Program-made: the position numbers and the translations under genes
NCBI GenBank assembly: GCA_000708835.1
Contig: DF236953.1
Location: 40,049-104,048 of the forward strand
Direction: 5' to 3'
Origin: Klebsormidium nitens
Lineage: Eukaryota; Streptophyta; Klebsormidiophyceae; Klebsormidiales; Klebsormidiaceae
Length of the DNA stretch: 64,000 bases
The notes under the pieces: generated by a model
The model's input: only the letters and a program-made list of their open reading frames with translations
What the model was told of the DNA's origin: nothing
The model's database searches: none
Part shown: positions 45,901 to 53,741 of the stretch, piece by piece
How the letters are laid out: every line of letters begins with the position of its first letter
How positions within the stretch are numbered: position 1 is the stretch's first letter

Positions 45901-47996
45901 CCTAGGCTGGACGACCGGGTGTTTGACGCTGCCATGCAAGCCTTCAACGACCTCGCCGCGCGGCCTCGAATCCAGCACGTCTGCAACCGTCTTGATTGCG
46001 CACACCTCTATACCTCAGAGGTGCGGGCCGCCGAGGTAGAAGCGGAGGCGGCTGGCAAGCCTCTTGCGCCGGAGCGGACCGAGGGGTCTCCTGTTGAGCT
46101 GTCGACCTACGCCTTCTGCCGCGACAAAGTCATCACGTTCGATGGGACATTCTTCCCCAATTCGAGCGCCATGCGCGATAGCGCGGAGGCGACGCTCCAC
46201 AGCGTCTGCGAGCCGGACCCAGAGGCCCCTATGGTTCGAGGAGGTTTCACTCCTCTGAGCGTAGGCGGAGTGCGGCCATCCGACGTCCCTCTGGAGGGCA
46301 TTGACGGACCCTGGAAGTACAGGAACGGGCTGTCAGAGCTTAGGCCGGCCGTTCGAACTGCGGCCCTTCGGTGGTGCAACTTCCGGAAGGCGGCCGCCCA
46401 AGGGAGCAACCTGCCGCTCTCGGCCGACGAGTTCGTGGCGATGCGGGAAGGTTTGCCGCCTCACGTGAGAGCCCTCTTGGATTTTGCCACCGAGTCGGTA
46501 GCGTGCCCCAACCCCGCCGACTGCGCGACTTGCAGAGCGGTGCCTCGCCGCCCCTGGATGGACGGGGTGTTGAAGAACGGTCCCGTAGCGCCCACGGAAT
46601 GGTGTCCGACCCACTTTCAATCGTACGCGGCACTCCTGCACGCTCTGCTCATCCCTCGGTACAGCTGGGTGTTTGGCCACATCGTGGCGCTGAAGCTGCT
46701 AAGGCACGTGTTGCTCGAAGGAGCGCTCGACGAGCGGGGGCTTGCGTACCTCACAAACGATGCCCCGATGCTGGCGGCAATCCTTCGAAGGCACCCGACG
46801 AACGAAGGGCCCAAGCAGTACTGCTTTCCCTCGGCGCTACGGCCTCTCATGCGCGACATCTACGCGGCCAATCTACTATGCTTTGAGCCGACTGCCAACC
46901 GCCCCGGGGCATCGCTTCGATCCCCTTTGGCGGCCCTCTATGACGCCACTGAGCATCTATGGGCCCTTGAGAGTGAGAAACTCCGATCATTGGGCAACTC
47001 TGGGGAGGCCGCCATTCTCTATGCGGAACAGCGCGGCGCGGCGCTCAAAGGGGCTGCGAATTCTCGCTTGTTCGACCTGGAGGTGCGAGAACCCCAGTGC
47101 TACACACCAAACGGCTTCCTTAGAGAGCCCTCCGCTGTTTATAGGGACCGCGTCGGGGCCGTCTCGCTGTACGACTTCCATCCTTTGCTTTATGGGCGGC
47201 CGCAGTTCACAGACTGGGAGGACACTTCGGGTCGAGGGAGAAAAGGCTCGGAAGAGCGGCTGGCGCAGCACTGCGGGGCTCCCACTCCTCGGTCGGCAAA
47301 GGGCCGTGCTGGAATGTTTATCGCGTGCTGCCAAGACCGAGCGCCGCTGGGCTATCACTGGCTTAAGGGAGGCGAGAGCGTATCCGACCTCGGCACCGTT
47401 CTGATCACACGCTTCCCGTTCAAGACGCTCCGTGGACTGACGATAGTCGAGGATGCCGCTTGCAATGCGCAAGAGTGGCTCTTGAATCGGTGAGTATTGA
47501 TTTTGCTTAATTTGATTGAAAATTCAATTCAAGGTGCCAGCACTGTGGCAAAGGCTCGATAAATCGTTTTCAAGGAACCATCGTTTTAGTGCAATCAAAG
47601 TTTATTTGTTCAAGGTTTAACCATCATTTGCAAATTGCTTGCAGGGTGCCTCAGCTGGCAAAGTTCATGCTATTCGTTGTCGATCGGTTTCACTCGGGAC
47701 CCGTGAGCTGCGCGCCGGCCGGAGCCGCTAAGCGCTACGCAACGCACACTTGTTCGCCGACGCTCTTCATCGATTCGTACCCTCAGCACGAGGCGACAGT
47801 GACAACCGCTAGCGAGGGCCTGAACTCGGGCCTGAAGCGCTCGGCGGCTAGTTTGCAGCAGATCACGAGCATCAGGCGGCTGATGAGTAGAGTCACGACC
47901 ATCCTCGACACGCTGTTTGAGCGTTTAAAGTACGCGGACTATTGGAGTGAGACTAGCAGCCCGTTAAGGGACTCAATTCGGAGGGGCCGTGGTTGA
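42945..47996 (+). CDS. KDZ-type (Kyakuja-Dileera-Zisupton) DDE transposase
   Basis: About 1,310 residues from three phase-consistent exons: 42945-44786, 45751-47489, 47645-47996. KDZ transposases cut and paste DNA with an RNase H-fold core preceded by zinc-binding segments. Visible here: a Cys-rich N-terminal half (CIGRTCGGKG; FRCLCGQKACRDHD), a SWIM-like cluster (HCGEVDC..KRCRHLL), a first-Asp candidate in VAYDGQ/EDG straddling the first intron, a second Asp in FVVDRFH, and a late Glu in ASEGLNSGLKRS. Length and motif order fit KDZ. The first intron (44787-45750) holds a complete antisense gene. I could not fix terminal inverted repeats. All three catalytic candidates are present, so the gene may be intact. 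Family call is by motif memory. Confidence 0.72.
44766..45680 (-). CDS. F-box-like/XPA C-terminal-like protein, antisense in the transposase intron
   Basis: An intronless 304-residue frame (ATG at 45680, TGA at 44766-44768), antisense to the transposase. It fills nearly all of the transposase's first intron and overlaps its first exon by 21 bp. The N-terminus has an F-box-like pattern (LLGLPDLAASACTCKDAHAA). A CxxC pair follows (CCTVCDNAW). The middle (LTTAEARRKYQIKDLSSLQW..HPSG..KTRFYRESDLQVLA) resembles the DNA-binding C-terminal part of XPA repair proteins, where T.A...Y.L.D..L and PH..W...K.Y match. A Glu/Arg-rich helical segment follows. It may be a transposon passenger or a retroposed host gene. 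Confidence 0.6.
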   Translation of the reverse strand: MALNNKFAFALNVVGDNGLLGLPDLAASACTCKDAHAAIGTMMHELPVPYSVASGPLHFETVWPRECCTVCDNAWTELRWPMQPHKGLPFSLSCVNFGMHRALDCLTTAEARRKYQIKDLSSLQWAPHPSGFVKTRFYRESDLQVLAVRERGGPTGFNSALEDRRAKVIKERRERLVQHYHDLAELGRCFQTQAVLAGLNPTESIDLRAELESREQELERIFHEEAIQQLSILRCLVPLEPRQGFSTEAKFSPVVKAKYKFDYLSNNALLPSEAAYQQYKKCAQRRWRNLYDKGVWTHLAVVGY

Positions 47997-48006
47997 CATT
48001 CAGTTT

Positions 48007-48035
48007 CATTACTCATTACTCATTACTCATTACCC
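48007..48035. repeat. 7-bp tandem repeat (ATTACTC)n
   Basis: About four copies of ATTACTC between the transposase stop and the primase-helicase 3' end. It may lie at the junction of two inserted elements. Confidence 0.85.
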
Positions 48036-48218
48036 ACTTCCAGAAGGCCCGGATTGATTTTGTCTTTTTTGCATGTGGGAAAGGTCTCTAACTTCCAAAA
48101 GCATGGTAATCGCGTAATAGAGTAATAAGTTCTATTTTATGAACACGTTCATGGGTTCTATCATGTTGTGTGTATGTATAAACCTTGGGTAATATGAGGG
48201 TAATAAGCTTGTTGGTAC

Positions 48219-51011
48219 TTATTGATCATCAGAAGGTCTATCGAGTGTGCTTGAAGGCACCACTACGCGCCCAAATTCGTCTCTTCTGACCACACACACA
48301 TGATAGTTCGAGCAGTACGAACATGCAATCGACTGTTGCAGCTCTTTCAAATCACCTTGAGGGTTCTTGAACGCTATCCATGGGCCCTCTTGGTCTTCTT
48401 TGTAGTCGTGTCGCTGCCAAGTATCCACCCATTCGACGGTCGAGCTCCAGAGTTTGCCGTCGTGGAGCGCCTTGCAGATAGCGTTTTGTGGTGGGAACCA
48501 CCATCCCTTGTGCGTTCGCACTTGCTGGATGCTGCGTGCTTGCGGCCTCATGTTAAAGATGGCACTCAAAGATTTCATCAAGACGTTGACGTCAACATGG
48601 CGATCCTCCTTAATGTCTAGTTGTGCTAAGAAGATGTCGAATGTACGCTTGATATCCACGGATGCAACCCATGTTTCCAAATAAGGATGAAAGCACCCGT
48701 TTTCAAGCAACGCTTGAATCATTTTCACATGCGAAGGGATAGAGTGGTCCTTCAGACCCTCTCCCCATGCCGTGATTGGTACCTTCTTGGGATCCCAATC
48801 AGAAATGTCAATGGATGACAGATATTGATGGAAGAAAAAGGCCGTCTCTGGCTTTCGAAGCTCCTCAAGAAGCTCGTCAAAGTACTGTTTGTTTCCTACC
48901 TTGGCACCCGAGCATTCCTGACAAGAATATCGCCGGTCATCGGCCTCTCGTTTGACAGGCCATGCATTGTTTGTTGTAAACACGATGTTGCTCCTGTCTT
49001 GTACGGAGATTGCATCGAGTCCTTTCCTTTCGAGGCACGTTGTCTCTTGAGTAATCAGAGACTTCATTCTGTCGTTCATCTTGTACGCTCCCCCCCAGTT
49101 GCCAGCTTCGTCAAGAACAATCAGCAGCTTGTTTGCCCCAAGGGAATTGAACTGACCAATGATCTTTTCAATCTCGTTACAATACAGATAATTCTTGCTG
49201 CCAATGATGTTGATCCCATAAAAGTCAAGCGGCACTGATTTCCCGCATCCCTGGGGCCCACGAAACACGAGAGCCACCTGAGTCTTTTGCCAGGGCCTCT
49301 GAACCCCATGGGCCATCCACCTGGTATTGTATTCAAACCGTTCAGCAGATCCATCGCACAAAATGTAGCGAATGTGCCACATAAGCCTTGGAAATTGCTT
49401 TTCGCACTCGGCGCGCTCAGAAGCTGACAACTTGCGCTGCAGCGGTGCAAAATTCAAACCACAGAATATGTTGAAGTGTCGGGGCGAGACCTTGGATAGC
49501 TCAGGCCCAAACACAATCTGGTCGAATTCGCGTCGCTTTGGACTGCTTTCCCAGAACTTGGCAACTTCCTTTCTCTTGCCGGGCAGGCAATGGAGTTGTA
49601 GATTCTTGCAGCGTTCAATAAAATTGTGGCCCGACCTTTCGATAGTTTCCTCACGTTGGAGACAGCCATTTGTGTTTTGTGAGTAGATGGTCTCAATATA
49701 GATCGCCTTTGATGTGCCGACAACGACGGCAAAATAATGACTCATCATGTTTACCACGAGGTTTTCTAGGTCCGTTTTTGCTTGTTTGGTACAATCGTCA
49801 TTGCCTTTTGCCTTTGATACAGGGAGCAAATAACTTTCGCAAGCACTAATGAAGCTCCCTTCTGCCCTCAACGGTAAACTTTCCGGCCAAAAGTGGACGC
49901 CAAGCAGTCGCTTTGGTTGATCAATGCACTCCGCACTTAGACATTGATAGAGAAGAATCCCTCCATTGCTGAGGATGCTGAAGTTGTTTGAGATGTGTTG
50001 GTGGCCGTTCAAGCACGTTCGAGTGCCTATTGTCTTGAATTTGAGAATCCTCCATCCATTTGGAGTTTTTTCTCCGACACCGTTGAAGATGCTACAGTCA
50101 TTTGGTACCTTTGCGTGTAGCATCTTCCTTATGTCTTTGAGTGCTCGTTCCAAACCCGGCAAAACCAGCTTGTCATGCACGTCACTAGATGATGCTTTCG
50201 CTTTTGGCATTGCTTCCTCTTTCGCAAATGGCCTTGTAATGGCCCCACATCCATACGAATCGCTTTCATTTGGAGATTTAACCGTCTTCTCTTCCTCGTC
50301 TTCCTCTTTTCCGCTATGCTGTTTGCAATCATTTAGTATTCTGACTAGCCATGAAGGCATGTCTTGGACAGCATCAAAGGTTGGAGGCCCGTTGATCCAC
50401 TCATATGTTGCGAGCTGGCCACGACCATTGACGTAGCTCGCAGGGTGGGCAAAGACAACACCCTTTCCGCCTCTCCCATCAACCGCAAAAGTCTCATCGC
50501 CAACCGTTAAGGTTGAGAAGTTTCCAGTGCACGTAAGCCCTGGCGAATTTGCTTTGAAGAAAAAGTGTTTTCCGCCCGACCCTGTCTTTGCCTGAAGCGT
50601 TGTGGGCTCCCCATGCTCGGCAATAAGACGACGCCACAACTCCATGCCCGACTTCTTTGTGGTATCAATAACTTCTTTGACGGTGTTGCTAGTAACGTCT
50701 ATATCCACCGCATAGATCCCACTTGCACCCGTGAGTATCGCAACGCCGTTGGCGTCTGGCCTCTGGCGTAGTGCGTCATTGATGGAGTTTTGCCACGTGT
50801 CGAGGTCTTTAATGTGCTCGTATGTGCGAGGAAATCTAGGATATTTTCTCCCCTTGTTCTTATCCCAAGAGAGGTGCACGGGGATTGCGAGGAGGCCACC
50901 TTCACAAAGTCGTAAGATCTCGTCTTTAATGCTCTGGGGTCCTGGACCATTGACCCTCTGTGAAACTTGAGGCCCGAAGCCGCTGACCTGCTCATTGCCA
51001 GATACAGACAT
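48219..51011 (-). CDS. Primase-polymerase/SF3 (D5-like) helicase
   Basis: An intact, intronless 930-residue replication protein. The N-terminal archaeo-eukaryotic primase-polymerase domain has AVDID near residue 102, GSGGKHFFF and a GRGGKG loop. A zinc-finger-like segment follows (TCLNGHQH...YQCLSAEC). The C-terminal half is a superfamily 3 helicase with Walker A GPQGCGKS (near residue 585), Walker B LLIVLDEA (near 632), motif C NIVFTTNN (near 679) and the arginine-finger segment DDRRYS. All key residues are present, suggesting recent activity. The architecture is typical of virophage, Polinton-like and large DNA virus replication proteins. It would prime and unwind the element's own DNA. Confidence 0.88.
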   Translation of the reverse strand: MSVSGNEQVSGFGPQVSQRVNGPGPQSIKDEILRLCEGGLLAIPVHLSWDKNKGRKYPRFPRTYEHIKDLDTWQNSINDALRQRPDANGVAILTGASGIYAVDIDVTSNTVKEVIDTTKKSGMELWRRLIAEHGEPTTLQAKTGSGGKHFFFKANSPGLTCTGNFSTLTVGDETFAVDGRGGKGVVFAHPASYVNGRGQLATYEWINGPPTFDAVQDMPSWLVRILNDCKQHSGKEEDEEEKTVKSPNESDSYGCGAITRPFAKEEAMPKAKASSSDVHDKLVLPGLERALKDIRKMLHAKVPNDCSIFNGVGEKTPNGWRILKFKTIGTRTCLNGHQHISNNFSILSNGGILLYQCLSAECIDQPKRLLGVHFWPESLPLRAEGSFISACESYLLPVSKAKGNDDCTKQAKTDLENLVVNMMSHYFAVVVGTSKAIYIETIYSQNTNGCLQREETIERSGHNFIERCKNLQLHCLPGKRKEVAKFWESSPKRREFDQIVFGPELSKVSPRHFNIFCGLNFAPLQRKLSASERAECEKQFPRLMWHIRYILCDGSAERFEYNTRWMAHGVQRPWQKTQVALVFRGPQGCGKSVPLDFYGINIIGSKNYLYCNEIEKIIGQFNSLGANKLLIVLDEAGNWGGAYKMNDRMKSLITQETTCLERKGLDAISVQDRSNIVFTTNNAWPVKREADDRRYSCQECSGAKVGNKQYFDELLEELRKPETAFFFHQYLSSIDISDWDPKKVPITAWGEGLKDHSIPSHVKMIQALLENGCFHPYLETWVASVDIKRTFDIFLAQLDIKEDRHVDVNVLMKSLSAIFNMRPQARSIQQVRTHKGWWFPPQNAICKALHDGKLWSSTVEWVDTWQRHDYKEDQEGPWIAFKNPQGDLKELQQSIACSYCSNYHVCVVRRDEFGRVVVPSSTLDRPSDDQ

Positions 51012-51118
51012 GTCCTTGAGTCACATAAGGAAAAAAAGCGTGTTGAACAAACGCACCACAATTGGGCTGCGGTCGAGGCATTGCGCAAAATAATCTCAAC
51101 TAACAACAGGACTCGACA

Positions 51119-51469
51119 ATGGTCCATCAAATCGAGGAAGGATTTTCGGAAGTGTCCAACGAAATTCTAGGAAATTTTCCATGCCCATGTCGAGCGTGCC
51201 ACAAACACAGACAATACGCCAGATTGAATCCGGAGAAGCATAATGCAAACATGAGGGCGTACTACCACAGGCATCAGGAGACAATACTACTATGCAAGGC
51301 GTACAAAAGGTACCTGAGTGGTCAAACGAACAAACTTCATGAGACCACCGCCCGACGGTTGATTGCTGCCGGATTTGATGTTCCTCAAATGGTCTCTTTG
51401 GGCACGATACACAAGGGTAATGCACCTACGGTGCCTTTAGGCGTCTTTACTAGCATCGAAGTATCCTGA
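51119..51469 (+). CDS. Small Cys/His protein of unknown function
   Basis: A 116-codon frame with ATG, on the opposite strand to its neighbours. It fits exactly between the primase start (51011) and the recombinase stop (51511) without overlap. It begins MVHQIEEGF and contains CPCRACHKHRQYARLNPEKH, then a Tyr-rich YYHRHQETILL..YKRYL run. Such Y-rich repeats after a CxC..C..H cluster are seen in small DNA-binding or HNH-like phage proteins; that link is a guess. Confidence 0.5.
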   Translation: MVHQIEEGFSEVSNEILGNFPCPCRACHKHRQYARLNPEKHNANMRAYYHRHQETILLCKAYKRYLSGQTNKLHETTARRLIAAGFDVPQMVSLGTIHKGNAPTVPLGVFTSIEVS

Positions 51470-51510
51470 AGCATTTGGCAGATTACCAATGGAACGCAGA
51501 ACGCAGATTG

Positions 51511-52566
51511 TCAAAATTGTATCTTGGATCCGCAAGGGAGGTACTTTTTTTCATAATGTTTTTGTGCAACAGCGGCGGTGTGCAGCATGCTTCGCGCAAG
51601 ATCGTCCCGTTCGGCAATGCTTGGAGCATCCTTGAAGAGATTGCTCACACAGATCTTCCGCAGCAAGCAACTACCGACCTTTGCGTCTTTGAAGAGGCCA
51701 GTTGAGCAAAACTTGGTGAGATAATTCCTACTCATCGGCTTATCCGGCGATCTCATCCGAGACAAGAGGTACGTTCTAGGAAAGACTTGCAAGCTTTCAG
51801 CAATGACGTTGTTGCATCGGGTGCTCATATCTATTGAAGTAGGTCCATGGTGCTTAACGGTTTTAAAGTCCTTCAGTACGAGACGAAACTGGTCTTCTGC
51901 AAACTCCAGCATATAGTTTTCTGACCCCGACATTGTTTTACATGCCTCAGTGGTTTCGATGTCCTCAAAGCGGATGATCGGGCACTCTGAGTAGTCGTTG
52001 CGGATTGCAGGCTGATACGTGAAGAGACAAAGGTTCAAGTGACGGATCAGAATTATCTTGTCCTCAATAGACAAGTCCTCGGGTGACTTGACTAGAATCT
52101 TTCTATTTACATGCCGTTGTAGCTCGACTCTTCGTTCAGCTATTTCATCGAGTGTCTTCCAATTGGTGGCTTCTCTTTCTGTCAACACCTGTGGAGGCGG
52201 CCGCGCCTCATCCATCAACTTGCGAACCGCTGTGTATCGTGCGTAATAGACGTCGTACGACGATTTGTTATCAGGAAACGCTTTGCGCACAATGACTAGC
52301 AATGGGTTTAACCCGGTCGCTTGCATGGATAGCTTGGTGGGGTATGTGTCTTGAAAGTACTTAATAATCGCATCAGCATCCTTGATCCAATCCACGCTAC
52401 CAAAGTCCCTTTCTCGATGCAACCCTTGAAACAGACGCATCACATGCTTGCAATATTGCTGGATCGTGAGCTTCTTTCGGCCACCGTCATCAAACACTTG
52501 GCGTAGCAGCCGTTCACTAGTGGTCACCGTGGTTATGTGCCTTGTGCCTTTGGTGGGCTCCGACAT
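51511..52566 (-). CDS. Tyrosine recombinase/integrase
   Basis: An intact, intronless 351-residue protein. An N-terminal SAM-like helical DNA-binding region (TIQQYCKHVMRLF) is followed by a catalytic domain with the first Arg in PAIRNDY, a probable Lys in KTVKHHGPT, the second Arg in LLRKICVSNL, and the final box MLHTAAVAQKHYEKK. The last Tyr there is the expected nucleophile. This form matches integrases of Polinton-like viruses and virophages rather than Cryptons. It would integrate or excise the surrounding element. It lies 1.5 kb from the primase-helicase on the same strand. Confidence 0.82.
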   Translation of the reverse strand: MSEPTKGTRHITTVTTSERLLRQVFDDGGRKKLTIQQYCKHVMRLFQGLHRERDFGSVDWIKDADAIIKYFQDTYPTKLSMQATGLNPLLVIVRKAFPDNKSSYDVYYARYTAVRKLMDEARPPPQVLTEREATNWKTLDEIAERRVELQRHVNRKILVKSPEDLSIEDKIILIRHLNLCLFTYQPAIRNDYSECPIIRFEDIETTEACKTMSGSENYMLEFAEDQFRLVLKDFKTVKHHGPTSIDMSTRCNNVIAESLQVFPRTYLLSRMRSPDKPMSRNYLTKFCSTGLFKDAKVGSCLLRKICVSNLFKDAPSIAERDDLARSMLHTAAVAQKHYEKKYLPCGSKIQF

Positions 52567-52833
52567 CTTCCAGTTATCTGGATACCTCGGAGAAAAAAAT
52601 GACCAAGGAAACGCTTCCCTTCTCAGATATTGTGAATTTCAGAGGTCGGAATTGCTTTCACCAATCAGGGACCGGTAAAAGCTTTTCATGGTTATATTGG
52701 TTATGAAAAGCTCCTGCAAGCCGACTTTACACCAGGTGTGTTTAGTCTATTTTCGGCCGAAAAGTTACTAGCGCTAGATACTGTGAATATGCTTGTACAA
52801 GAATTACTGAACGGGGTCTTTTAAGCAAGTCCG

Positions 52834-53382
52834 TTATCCGAGGGAGGCGTCTTCTTGGCATTCGTGGCTTACGCGAGCCTTATCTTTGTTTAAAAGCATG
52901 TCAAGACCTAAAATTGGCTCATCATCATTCGTCCAAGCAACACTCGGGGCATAACGTGGAGACTCGTAGCAAGTCTCATGCTGTTTGCCAACCATCGGGA
53001 TAGGGCTCTCGTCCCTATGCAAAAGCTTCCGTGCCTTGGACCGCAGATGGCGTGCCTGGCTTCTAGCACGTTGCGCATTGTTTAATGCAACTCTCCAATC
53101 CACTTTCACTCCGTAAGGGCCGTTAAAGCCGGACTTGTCCCAAAATGCATTAAACCCTTCGGCAACCAACGATCGCACTAGCGCTCTAGTTATGTGACGG
53201 AGGTTGAACGGCTCGGCTAGTGCTCGGATGCCGCCAAGAGCTGCAACATCGAGTATAGTTTCGAGCAACCCGAACTCTTTGTAAGATCTTAAAATTGCGG
53301 ATCTCGCACTCTCGAGGACGGCTCGATCCATTTGCATGATGGCAATATGGGATTGGGGGCGATACCCAAGAATTGCATCCAT
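52834..53382 (-). CDS. Hypothetical protein of the recombinase element
   Basis: A 182-codon minus-strand frame starting MDAILGYRPQSHIAIMQMDR (ATG 53380-53382). It is rich in Arg/Ala helices (NNAQRARSQARHLRSKARK) and has an acidic tail. No known fold is recognised. It is the first gene of a three-gene minus-strand series with the recombinase and the primase. It might be a minor structural or DNA-binding protein of the element, but nothing proves that. Confidence 0.5.
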   Translation of the reverse strand: MDAILGYRPQSHIAIMQMDRAVLESARSAILRSYKEFGLLETILDVAALGGIRALAEPFNLRHITRALVRSLVAEGFNAFWDKSGFNGPYGVKVDWRVALNNAQRARSQARHLRSKARKLLHRDESPIPMVGKQHETCYESPRYAPSVAWTNDDEPILGLDMLLNKDKARVSHECQEDASLG

Positions 53383-53741
53383 TCAAACCGTTGAAGTACC
53401 GTTCGCAAAGAAAATTCACAATGTACCATTGCACACAGCCGTTTGCTGCTTCTACTCGGTATCCTGATCATTCACGAATCTCGTATACGCCTTTGAAATC
53501 TTGAACTTCCGCTCAAGATGCTCCTAGTTCGTGCTTTTGCAGCTGATAACGGAGGGTAACATGCGTGCGTGGGTGGTTAGGCGCGCACATACCAACTTGG
53601 CAATTGAGGCGAATGATATAGTTGTTTTGAATCGATCAAGGAAATCCAACAATGCACCAAACTCCTCGCAATCAACCTTGTCCATCTCCCTTACATTCAA
53701 GATTCAATATGTTACAACCGAATTCACTCGGGCCTTGTAAA

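Larger units (their letters stand above)
48044..53736. mobile_element. Tyrosine-recombinase/primase-helicase element (PLV-like), candidate bounds
   Basis: About 5.7 kb holding a D5-like primase-helicase, a tyrosine recombinase and two small unknown genes. Candidate ends are the inverted octamers AAGGCCCG (48044-48051) and CGGGCCTT (53729-53736), with weaker similarity inward (GGATTGATTTTG versus AGTGAATTCGG on the complement). They fall just outside the neighbouring genes' stops (47996 and 53742). Such gene sets occur in Polinton-like viruses, virophages and related integrating elements. I see no capsid, packaging ATPase, maturation protease or protein-primed polymerase, so it is either a reduced relic or a capsid-less replicon. 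Confidence 0.55.

Noticed and set aside
48044-53736. Crypton transposon
   Set aside because: Cryptons carry a tyrosine recombinase but not a D5-like primase-helicase. The recombinase C-terminal box fits Polinton-like virus integrases better.
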